A DNA stretch of 64,000 nt from Phytopythium helicoides (lineage: Eukaryota > Oomycota > Peronosporomycetes > Pythiales > Pythiaceae): positions 1,488,001 through 1,552,000 of the forward strand of contig JANFNE010000005.1 in assembly GCA_024867545.1 (NCBI GenBank). Direction: 5' to 3'. The translations under genes were made by a program, and so were the position numbers. Positions 46,732 through 56,195 of this stretch are shown here, one piece after another (position 1 is the stretch's first letter; each line of letters begins with the position of its first letter). The notes under the pieces are model-generated. The model had not been told where the DNA came from. It did no database searches and saw nothing but the letters and a program-made list of their open reading frames with translations.

Positions 46732-47867
46732 GACGTCTGGAGGCTGGTGGCCGTGGGAGAGCGCGGGAGCTTCGCTTGGCTTGGCTTGTTCTCTTGGCGG
46801 CGAGAAGGAAAGTGAGGGCTCGGCCGGAAAAGGCAACCCGAGTTGACTTGGTGTTTGTATGTGTGGATTTTCGGAGAAAACCCTCGGAAAGGCTCGTGGC
46901 GGCCTGGGAGTCACGATCCTGAGGCACCAGCCAGCGCCTCTGGAGATCGCTGTGTGCGTCTGTGAGACTCGTGTGCTGCCTGCCGCGTTGCCGCGCATGC
47001 GTCATGAGCTGCTCCGTGCTCCGATCCGATGGACCCTCCGTGGTTGAAGTGGATCTGTACCCATTTCCGCCGGACCAGCCGGAACCGTCACATGGCTACG
47101 TGACGCGACATCACAGCCACGTCACATGCGTGCACGAGGTAGATCCGAGCAGCTTCCAGTCGATGAGCACGTAGGTTGGGTATGAGTGGGAGTTGGAGTT
47201 GGAGGGAGGCTGTCGTCGCGGACTGATTGGTTCGTCTTGGGACCGCGAGAGCTGCGCTCATGACGAGTTACTGGATGTTTGTGGAGAGTGGAGATTCGAG
47301 TGAACTTCGAGTCACTTCCTCGAGTGGCGTGCTCTGGACGTGGATGTGGATGCTGATTGTGTAAGAGCTCGTGATGGTATTCGTGCTTGTCGAGGTGATC
47401 CTTTCCCGGCGATCTATTTGCCTCCATGCCTACCCGCAGGCTTCTCGGTGACACTGTGAGCCAGCATCAACCATGAAAACGGCTGGCATCTCCATGAGCC
47501 TTCTTTTCGAGCTTGACGCGTCACAGTAGGCTGCCACACGGAGGCCAAACGAGTCGTTCGAGAGTGATAAGCGAATGGGAAGAATGAAAGGACAAGGCGC
47601 AACCAACGAGTCATGACCAACAAACCGCAAACGCATCCGATCGACAGCGTAACATGCACGCACGCTCGCTCGACTGGGGACGTCGAAACTCAAAGAGATG
47701 TTTATGAAAGGCACATGCGTGTTTGTTACTTGAGGTCATCTCACGCTATGCACATGCACGCACACTACAACAACAAAATAAATAGATAACGCTCGCTCGA
47801 GCCGACTGACTCACTCACAGGATGTTGAGGAAGAGGCTTGAGCAGCTAGCTCGATTGAATCGGTTCG

Positions 47868-47917
47868 ATCAGCTCGATCAGCTCGATCAGCTCGATCAGC
47901 TCGATCAGCTCGATCAG
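47868..47917. repeat. 9-bp minisatellite, array unit 3
   Basis: ATCAGCTCG, five and a half copies, overlapping the stop codon of the unit 3 gene. Confidence 0.9.
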
Positions 47918-48978
47918 CGCCAGCGAGGGCGAACAGCGGACGTCGTCGTGGCGACTTTGGATGCGCACTTGGTGGGGGCGGAGGTAGCTGTGGTGGTCGC
48001 TTCAGCAGCAGCAGCAAGAGCACCCTTGGAGGCTAGGTCCTCACGCCTGCGGCCGAGCGAAACAAATCGCGCATCACGTGTGCAGGTGACTGTTGTAGCA
48101 ACCTTGGCCGCTTGGTCCTCACGTCGGCGACCGAGGGAAACAAAGCGCGTATCACGTCGCTGTGAAAGGATGGCAGTAGTGAGTGCGGCATCCTTCGAGG
48201 CTTGGTCCTCGCGCCGGCGACCGAGCGAAACAAATCGCATATCACGTCGCTGGGACGTAACAGCAGGGACGACCGCAATAGCATCAGCGGCTGGCGTGAC
48301 CGGCAGCAGCTGCTCGGATCGCCGGCGGCCTTGTGACACAAAGTGGCGGAGTTGAAACTCACGCTTCAGGATTCGCTCTTGCTCGGCGGAGGCTGTGCGG
48401 AAACTGGTGGAGAGCTCCGTGTTGATGGCGAGGACTTCGCTCTCGCTTTCGCCCTCACTCTCGCAGCCGTTCTCGCACTTGCAGTCGCAGCCATTCTCGC
48501 TGTCGAAGTCATTGTCGTTGTCGCTTACGCGCTCCGAGACGATGTTGCTCTCGTTGTCGCAGTCGCGGTCGCTGTCGTCCTCGTCCGTGGTCGAGTCGGC
48601 TTCCGTGCTGTCTTCAGCGTCGACTAGGTCCTTGGCTTCACTTTGGGCGTGGACCGAAGTGGTTGGTTGCTTCTCCACATCCTTCGAGGCGTTCACGCTA
48701 GTGCGCGCGTCGGCAGCGAGGCTCTCGACCTCCGTGTCGTCGTGCGAGGCCGTCAAGGCCGTCGAGGAGGGAGTTGTCGCGATGGGAGCCGCGTGGGAGG
48801 CCGCCGAGAGCAGCAGCGACGCCGCGAAGACCACAGAGACGACGACGGAGGCGACGGAGACGACGGAGACGGTGACGGCGCGGAACAGCGGCGAGCAGGC
48901 GGCGAACGCCAGCAGGGAGGTGAGTGCCAGCAGGGAGGCGACGGCGGTGGCGGTGGCGACGACAGTGGTGGCGCTCAT
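47914..48978 (-). CDS. FVSxGRRR-repeat protein, array unit 3
   Basis: Encodes 354 residues from the ATG at 48978. It equals unit 1 in the N-terminal 260 residues but has one additional 30-residue repeat at the C-terminus, giving three RFVSLGRRRED motifs after the HFVSQGRRR motif. Linkers between motifs are Ala/Thr-rich (ASKDAALTTAILSQRRD, AAKVATTVTCTRD). The preceding residues D, M/T/A and R vary while F-V-S-L-G-R-R-R-E-D is fixed. Confidence 0.72.
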   Translation of the reverse strand: MSATTVVATATAVASLLALTSLLAFAACSPLFRAVTVSVVSVASVVVSVVFAASLLLSAASHAAPIATTPSSTALTASHDDTEVESLAADARTSVNASKDVEKQPTTSVHAQSEAKDLVDAEDSTEADSTTDEDDSDRDCDNESNIVSERVSDNDNDFDSENGCDCKCENGCESEGESESEVLAINTELSTSFRTASAEQERILKREFQLRHFVSQGRRRSEQLLPVTPAADAIAVVPAVTSQRRDMRFVSLGRRREDQASKDAALTTAILSQRRDTRFVSLGRRREDQAAKVATTVTCTRDARFVSLGRRREDLASKGALAAAAEATTTATSAPTKCASKVATTTSAVRPRWR

Positions 48979-50114
48979 GACGTCTGGAGGCTGGTGGCCG
49001 TGGGAGAGCGCGGGAGCTTCGCTTGGCTTGGCTTGTTCTCTTGGCGGCGAGAAGGAAAGTGAGGGCTCGGCCGGAAAAGGCAACCCGAGTTGACTTGGTG
49101 TTTGTATGTGTGGATTTTCGGAGAAAACCCTCGGAAAGGCTCGTGGCGGCCTGGGAGTCACGATCCTGAGGCACCAGCCAGCGCCTCTGGAGATCGCTGT
49201 GTGCGTCTGTGAGACTCGTGTGCTGCCTGCCGCGTTGCCGCGCATGCGTCATGAGCTGCTCCGTGCTCCGATCCGATGGACCCTCCGTGGTTGAAGTGGA
49301 TCTGTACCCATTTCCGCCGGACCAGCCGGAACCGTCACATGGCTACGTGACGCGACATCACAGCCACGTCACATGCGTGCACGAGGTAGATCCGAGCAGC
49401 TTCCAGTCGATGAGCACGTAGGTTGGGTATGAGTGGGAGTTGGAGTTGGAGGGAGGCTGTCGTCGCGGACTGATTGGTTCGTCTTGGGACCGCGAGAGCT
49501 GCGCTCATGACGAGTTACTGGATGTTTGTGGAGAGTGGAGATTCGAGTGAACTTCGAGTCACTTCCTCGAGTGGCGTGCTCTGGACGTGGATGTGGATGC
49601 TGATTGTGTAAGAGCTCGTGATGGTATTCGTGCTTGTCGAGGTGATCCTTTCCCGGCGATCTATTTGCCTCCATGCCTACCCGCAGGCTTCTCGGTGACA
49701 CTGTGAGCCAGCATCAACCATGAAAACGGCTGGCATCTCCATGAGCCTTCTTTTCGAGCTTGACGCGTCACAGTAGGCTGCCACACGGAGGCCAAACGAG
49801 TCGTTCGAGAGTGATAAGCGAATGGGAAGAATGAAAGGACAAGGCGCAACCAACGAGTCATGACCAACAAACCGCAAACGCATCCGATCGACAGCGTAAC
49901 ATGCACGCACGCTCGCTCGACTGGGGACGTCGAAACTCAAAGAGATGTTTATGAAAGGCACATGCGTGTTTGTTACTTGAGGTCATCTCACGCTATGCAC
50001 ATGCACGCACACTACAACAACAAAATAAATAGATAACGCTCGCTCGAGCCGACTGACTCACTCACAGGATGTTGAGGAAGAGGCTTGAGCAGCTAGCTCG
50101 ATTGAATCGGTTCG

Positions 50115-50164
50115 ATCAGCTCGATCAGCTCGATCAGCTCGATCAGCTCGATCAGCTCGATCAG
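50115..50164. repeat. 9-bp minisatellite, array unit 4
   Basis: ATCAGCTCG, five and a half copies, identical in position and length to that in unit 3. Confidence 0.9.
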
Positions 50165-51225
50165 CGCCAGCGAGGGCGAACAGCGGACGTCGTCGTGGCG
50201 ACTTTGGATGCGCACTTGGTGGGGGCGGAGGTAGCTGTGGTGGTCGCTTCAGCAGCAGCAGCAAGAGCACCCTTGGAGGCTAGGTCCTCACGCCTGCGGC
50301 CGAGCGAAACAAATCGCGCATCACGTGTGCAGGTGACTGTTGTAGCAACCTTGGCCGCTTGGTCCTCACGTCGGCGACCGAGGGAAACAAAGCGCGTATC
50401 ACGTCGCTGTGAAAGGATGGCAGTAGTGAGTGCGGCATCCTTCGAGGCTTGGTCCTCGCGCCGGCGACCGAGCGAAACAAATCGCATATCACGTCGCTGG
50501 GACGTAACAGCAGGGACGACCGCAATAGCATCAGCGGCTGGCGTGACCGGCAGCAGCTGCTCGGATCGCCGGCGGCCTTGTGACACAAAGTGGCGGAGTT
50601 GAAACTCACGCTTCAGGATTCGCTCTTGCTCGGCGGAGGCTGTGCGGAAACTGGTGGAGAGCTCCGTGTTGATGGCGAGGACTTCGCTCTCGCTTTCGCC
50701 CTCACTCTCGCAGCCGTTCTCGCACTTGCAGTCGCAGCCATTCTCGCTGTCGAAGTCATTGTCGTTGTCGCTTACGCGCTCCGAGACGATGTTGCTCTCG
50801 TTGTCGCAGTCGCGGTCGCTGTCGTCCTCGTCCGTGGTCGAGTCGGCTTCCGTGCTGTCTTCAGCGTCGACTAGGTCCTTGGCTTCACTTTGGGCGTGGA
50901 CCGAAGTGGTTGGTTGCTTCTCCACATCCTTCGAGGCGTTCACGCTAGTGCGCGCGTCGGCAGCGAGGCTCTCGACCTCCGTGTCGTCGTGCGAGGCCGT
51001 CAAGGCCGTCGAGGAGGGAGTTGTCGCGATGGGAGCCGCGTGGGAGGCCGCCGAGAGCAGCAGCGACGCCGCGAAGACCACAGAGACGACGACGGAGGCG
51101 ACGGAGACGACGGAGACGGTGACGGCGCGGAACAGCGGCGAGCAGGCGGCGAACGCCAGCAGGGAGGTGAGTGCCAGCAGGGAGGCGACGGCGGTGGCGG
51201 TGGCGACGACAGTGGTGGCGCTCAT
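50161..51225 (-). CDS. FVSxGRRR-repeat protein, array unit 4
   Basis: 354 residues; the protein from the ATG at 51225 is identical to that of unit 3 as read. One difference, P to L, lies in the open frame upstream of that ATG (RAFLRVF instead of RAFPRVF). This fits the upstream stretch being untranslated. Confidence 0.72.
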   Translation of the reverse strand: MSATTVVATATAVASLLALTSLLAFAACSPLFRAVTVSVVSVASVVVSVVFAASLLLSAASHAAPIATTPSSTALTASHDDTEVESLAADARTSVNASKDVEKQPTTSVHAQSEAKDLVDAEDSTEADSTTDEDDSDRDCDNESNIVSERVSDNDNDFDSENGCDCKCENGCESEGESESEVLAINTELSTSFRTASAEQERILKREFQLRHFVSQGRRRSEQLLPVTPAADAIAVVPAVTSQRRDMRFVSLGRRREDQASKDAALTTAILSQRRDTRFVSLGRRREDQAAKVATTVTCTRDARFVSLGRRREDLASKGALAAAAEATTTATSAPTKCASKVATTTSAVRPRWR

Positions 51226-52361
51226 GACGTCTGGAGGCTGGTGGCCGTGGGAGAGCGCGGGAGCTTCGCTTGGCTTGGCTTGTTCTCTTGGCGGCGAGAA
51301 GGAAAGTGAGGGCTCGGCCGGAAAAGGCAACCCGAGTTGACTTGGTGTTTGTATGTGTGGATTTTCGGAGAAAACCCTCAGAAAGGCTCGTGGTGGCCTG
51401 GGAGTCACGATCCTGAGGCACCAGCCAGCGCCTCTGGAGATCGCTGTGTGCGTCTGTGAGACTCGTGTGCTGCCTGCCGCGTTGCCGCGCATGCGTCATG
51501 AGCTGCTCCGTGCTCCGATCCGATGGACCCTCCGTGGTTGAAGTGGATCTGTACCCATTTCCGCCGGACCAGCCGGAACCGTCACATGGCTACGTGACGC
51601 GACATCACAGCCACGTCACATGCGTGCACGAGGTAGATCCGAGCAGCTTCCAGTCGATGAGCACGTAGGTTGGGTATGAGTGGGAGTTGGAGTTGGAGGG
51701 AGGCTGTCGTCGCGGACTGATTGGTTCGTCTTGGGACCGCGAGAGCTGCGCTCATGACGAGTTACTGGATGTTTGTGGAGAGTGGAGATTCGAGTGAACT
51801 TCGAGTCACTTCCTCGAGTGGCGTGCTCTGGACGTGGATGTGGATGCTGATTGTGTAAGAGCTCGTGATGGTATTCGTGCTTGTCGAGGTGATCCTTTCC
51901 CGGCGATCTATTTGCCTCCATGCCTACCCGCAGGCTTCTCGGTGACACTGTGAGCCAGCATCAACCATGAAAACGGCTGGCATCTCCATGAGCCTTCTTT
52001 TCGAGCTTGACGCGTCACAGTAGGCTGCCACACGGAGGCCAAACGAGTCGTTCGAGAGTGATAAGCGAATGGGAAGAATGAAAGGACAAGGCGCAACCAA
52101 CGAGTCATGACCAACAAACCGCAAACGCATCCGATCGACAGCGTAACATGCACGCACGCTCGCTCGACTGGGGACGTCGAAACTCAAAGAGATGTTTATG
52201 AAAGGCACATGCGTGTTTGTTACTTGAGGTCATCTCACGCTATGCACATGCACGCACACTACAACAACAAAATAAATAGATAACGCTCGCTCGAGCCGAC
52301 TGACTCACTCACAGGATGTTGAGGAAGAGGCTTGAGCAGCTAGCTCGATTGAATCGGTTCG

Positions 52362-52411
52362 ATCAGCTCGATCAGCTCGATCAGCTCGATCAGCTCGATC
52401 AGCTCGATCAG
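52362..52411. repeat. 9-bp minisatellite, array unit 5
   Basis: ATCAGCTCG, five and a half copies, as in units 3 and 4. Confidence 0.9.
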
Positions 52412-53472
52412 CGCCAGCGAGGGCGAACAGCGGACGTCGTCGTGGCGACTTTGGATGCGCACTTGGTGGGGGCGGAGGTAGCTGTGGTGGTCGCTTCAGC
52501 AGCAGCAGCAAGAGCACCCTTGGAGGCTAGGTCCTCACGCCTGCGGCCGAGCGAAACAAATCGCGCATCACGTGTGCAGGTGACTGTTGTAGCAACCTTG
52601 GCCGCTTGGTCCTCACGTCGGCGACCGAGGGAAACAAAGCGCGTATCACGTCGCTGTGAAAGGATGGCAGTAGTGAGTGCGGCATCCTTCGAGGCTTGGT
52701 CCTCGCGCCGGCGACCGAGCGAAACAAATCGCATATCACGTCGCTGGGACGTAACAGCAGGGACGACCGCAATAGCATCAGCGGCTGGCGTGACCGGCAG
52801 CAGCTGCTCGGATCGCCGGCGGCCTTGTGACACAAAGTGGCGGAGTTGAAACTCACGCTTCAGGATTCGCTCTTGCTCGGCGGAGGCTGTGCGGAAACTG
52901 GTGGAGAGCTCCGTGTTGATGGCGAGGACTTCGCTCTCGCTTTCGCCCTCACTCTCGCAGCCGTTCTCGCACTTGCAGTCGCAGCCATTCTCGCTGTCGA
53001 AGTCATTGTCGTTGTCGCTTACGCGCTCCGAGACGATGTTGCTCTCGTTGTCGCAGTCGCGGTCGCTGTCGTCCTCGTCCGTGGTCGAGTCGGCTTCCGT
53101 GCTGTCTTCAGCGTCGACTAGGTCCTTGGCTTCACTTTGGGCGTGGACCGAAGTGGTTGGTTGCTTCTCCACATCCTTCGAGGCGTTCACGCTAGTGCGC
53201 GCGTCGGCAGCGAGGCTCTCGACCTCCGTGTCGTCGTGCGAGGCCGTCAAGGCCGTCGAGGAGGGAGTTGTCGCGATGGGAGCCGCGTGGGAGGCCGCCG
53301 AGAGCAGCAGCGACGCCGCGAAGACCACAGAGACGACGACGGAGGCGACGGAGACGACGGAGACGGTGACGGCGCGGAACAGCGGCGAGCAGGCGGCGAA
53401 CGCCAGCAGGGAGGTGAGTGCCAGCAGGGAGGCGACGGCGGTGGCGGTGGCGACGACAGTGGTGGCGCTCAT
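52408..53472 (-). CDS. FVSxGRRR-repeat protein, array unit 5
   Basis: 354 residues, identical from the ATG at 53472 to units 3, 4 and 6 as read. Same three RFVSLGRRRED repeats and the HFVSQGRRR motif. Confidence 0.72.
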   Translation of the reverse strand: MSATTVVATATAVASLLALTSLLAFAACSPLFRAVTVSVVSVASVVVSVVFAASLLLSAASHAAPIATTPSSTALTASHDDTEVESLAADARTSVNASKDVEKQPTTSVHAQSEAKDLVDAEDSTEADSTTDEDDSDRDCDNESNIVSERVSDNDNDFDSENGCDCKCENGCESEGESESEVLAINTELSTSFRTASAEQERILKREFQLRHFVSQGRRRSEQLLPVTPAADAIAVVPAVTSQRRDMRFVSLGRRREDQASKDAALTTAILSQRRDTRFVSLGRRREDQAAKVATTVTCTRDARFVSLGRRREDLASKGALAAAAEATTTATSAPTKCASKVATTTSAVRPRWR

Positions 53473-54608
53473 GACGTCTGGAGGCTGGTGGCCGTGGGAG
53501 AGCGCGGGAGCTTCGCTTGGCTTGGCTTGTTCTCTTGGCGGCGAGAAGGAAAGTGAGGGCTCGGCCGGAAAAGGCAACCCGAGTTGACTTGGTGTTTGTA
53601 TGTGTGGATTTTCGGAGAAAACCCTCGGAAAGGCTCGTGGTGGCCTGGGAGTCACGATCCTGAGGCACCAGCCAGCGCCTCTGGAGATCGCTGTGTGCGT
53701 CTGTGAGACTCGTGTGCTGCCTGCCGCGTTGCCGCGCATGCGTCATGAGCTGCTCCGTGCTCCGATCCGATGGACCCTCCGTGGTTGAAGTGGATCTGTA
53801 CCCATTTCCGCCGGACCAGCCGGAACCGTCACATGGCTACGTGACGCGACATCACAGCCACGTCACATGCGTGCACGAGGTAGATCCGAGCAGCTTCCAG
53901 TCGATGAGCACGTAGGTTGGGTATGAGTGGGAGTTGGAGTTGGAGGGAGGCTGTCGTCGCGGACTGATTGGTTCGTCTTGGGACCGCGAGAGCTGCGCTC
54001 ATGACGAGTTACTGGATGTTTGTGGAGAGTGGAGATTCGAGTGAACTTCGAGTCACTTCCTCGAGTGGCGTGCTCTGGACGTGGATGTGGATGCTGATTG
54101 TGTAAGAGCTCGTGATGGTATTCGTGCTTGTCGAGGTGATCCTTTCCCGGCGATCTATTTGCCTCCATGCCTACCCGCAGGCTTCTCGGTGACACTGTGA
54201 GCCAGCATCAACCATGAAAACGGCTGGCATCTCCATGAGCCTTCTTTTCGAGCTTGACGCGTCACAGTAGGCTGCCACACGGAGGCCAAACGAGTCGTTC
54301 GAGAGTGATAAGCGAATGGGAAGAATGAAAGGACAAGGCGCAACCAACGAGTCATGACCAACAAACCGCAAACGCATCCGATCGACAGCGTAACATGCAC
54401 GCACGCTCGCTCGACTGGGGACGTCGAAACTCAAAGAGATGTTTATGAAAGGCACATGCGTGTTTGTTACTTGAGGTCATCTCACGCTATGCACATGCAC
54501 GCACACTACAACAACAAAATAAATAGATAACGCTCGCTCGAGCCGACTGACTCACTCACAGGATGTTGAGGAAGAGGCTTGAGCAGCTAGCTCGATTGAA
54601 TCGGTTCG

Positions 54609-54658
54609 ATCAGCTCGATCAGCTCGATCAGCTCGATCAGCTCGATCAGCTCGATCAG
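54609..54658. repeat. 9-bp minisatellite, array unit 6
   Basis: ATCAGCTCG, five and a half copies, as in units 3-5. Confidence 0.9.
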
Positions 54659-55719
54659 CGCCAGCGAGGGCGAACAGCGGACGTCGTCGTGGCGACTTTG
54701 GATGCGCACTTGGTGGGGGCGGAGGTAGCTGTGGTGGTCGCTTCAGCAGCAGCAGCAAGAGCACCCTTGGAGGCTAGGTCCTCACGCCTGCGGCCGAGCG
54801 AAACAAATCGCGCATCACGTGTGCAGGTGACTGTTGTAGCAACCTTGGCCGCTTGGTCCTCACGTCGGCGACCGAGGGAAACAAAGCGCGTATCACGTCG
54901 CTGTGAAAGGATGGCAGTAGTGAGTGCGGCATCCTTCGAGGCTTGGTCCTCGCGCCGGCGACCGAGCGAAACAAATCGCATATCACGTCGCTGGGACGTA
55001 ACAGCAGGGACGACCGCAATAGCATCAGCGGCTGGCGTGACCGGCAGCAGCTGCTCGGATCGCCGGCGGCCTTGTGACACAAAGTGGCGGAGTTGAAACT
55101 CACGCTTCAGGATTCGCTCTTGCTCGGCGGAGGCTGTGCGGAAACTGGTGGAGAGCTCCGTGTTGATGGCGAGGACTTCGCTCTCGCTTTCGCCCTCACT
55201 CTCGCAGCCGTTCTCGCACTTGCAGTCGCAGCCATTCTCGCTGTCGAAGTCATTGTCGTTGTCGCTTACGCGCTCCGAGACGATGTTGCTCTCGTTGTCG
55301 CAGTCGCGGTCGCTGTCGTCCTCGTCCGTGGTCGAGTCGGCTTCCGTGCTGTCTTCAGCGTCGACTAGGTCCTTGGCTTCACTTTGGGCGTGGACCGAAG
55401 TGGTTGGTTGCTTCTCCACATCCTTCGAGGCGTTCACGCTAGTGCGCGCGTCGGCAGCGAGGCTCTCGACCTCCGTGTCGTCGTGCGAGGCCGTCAAGGC
55501 CGTCGAGGAGGGAGTTGTCGCGATGGGAGCCGCGTGGGAGGCCGCCGAGAGCAGCAGCGACGCCGCGAAGACCACAGAGACGACGACGGAGGCGACGGAG
55601 ACGACGGAGACGGTGACGGCGCGGAACAGCGGCGAGCAGGCGGCGAACGCCAGCAGGGAGGTGAGTGCCAGCAGGGAGGCGACGGCGGTGGCGGTGGCGA
55701 CGACAGTGGTGGCGCTCAT
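54655..55719 (-). CDS. FVSxGRRR-repeat protein, array unit 6
   Basis: 354 residues, identical to units 3-5. This is the last copy. Its upstream region matches the other units for only about 390 bases before the array ends at ~56115, so its promoter may be shorter or different from those of the other copies. Confidence 0.72.
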   Translation of the reverse strand: MSATTVVATATAVASLLALTSLLAFAACSPLFRAVTVSVVSVASVVVSVVFAASLLLSAASHAAPIATTPSSTALTASHDDTEVESLAADARTSVNASKDVEKQPTTSVHAQSEAKDLVDAEDSTEADSTTDEDDSDRDCDNESNIVSERVSDNDNDFDSENGCDCKCENGCESEGESESEVLAINTELSTSFRTASAEQERILKREFQLRHFVSQGRRRSEQLLPVTPAADAIAVVPAVTSQRRDMRFVSLGRRREDQASKDAALTTAILSQRRDTRFVSLGRRREDQAAKVATTVTCTRDARFVSLGRRREDLASKGALAAAAEATTTATSAPTKCASKVATTTSAVRPRWR

Positions 55720-56195
55720 GACGTCTGGAGGCTGGTGGCCGTGGGAGAGCGCGGGAGCTTCGCTTGGCTTGGCTTGTTCTCTTGGCGGCGAGAAGGAAAG
55801 TGAGGGCTCGGCCGGAAAAGGCAACCCGAGTTGACTTGGTGTTTGTATGTGTGGATTTTCGGAGAAAACCCTCGGAAAGGCTCGTGGCGGCCTGGGAGTC
55901 ACGATCCTGAGGCACCAGCCAGCGCCTCTGGAGATCGCTGTGTGCGTCTGTGAGACTCGTGTGCTGCCTGCCGCGTTGCCGCGCATGCGTCATGAGCTGC
56001 TCCGTGCTCCGATCCGATGGACCCTCCGTGGTTGAAGTGGATCTGTACCCATTTCCGCCGGACCAGCCGGAACCGTCACATGGCTACGTGACGCGACATC
56101 ACAGCCACGTCACATGCATTGGATGTGGCACAACGTTGGCGCATCACTGCTCTCACAAGCAGACTTTACAACAAAAGGGATAACACCGAGTACTA

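Larger units (their letters stand above)
43230..56115. repeat. Tandem array of six ~2.2-kb gene-bearing units
   Basis: Six head-to-tail units with one minus-strand gene each. Distances between equivalent stop codons are 2145, 2157, 2247, 2247 and 2247 bases. Units 3-6 are nearly identical at DNA level, including spacers. Units 1 and 2 are shorter by one 90-base coding repeat, and unit 1 has a diverged 5'-flank. Similarity stops abruptly at about 56115 on the right (after CACGTCACATGC). The pattern is that of recent unequal crossing-over. Confidence 0.95.

Noticed and set aside
43612..55719. Array proteins as RxLR or YxSL[RK] effectors
   Set aside because: The RFVSLGRRR motif resembles parts of these but lies at the C-terminus, repeats several times and lacks the exact residues and position.
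43430..56115. CRISPR-like or satellite array
   Set aside because: The units are 2.2 kb, carry a gene and have no repeat-spacer alternation; the genome is eukaryotic.
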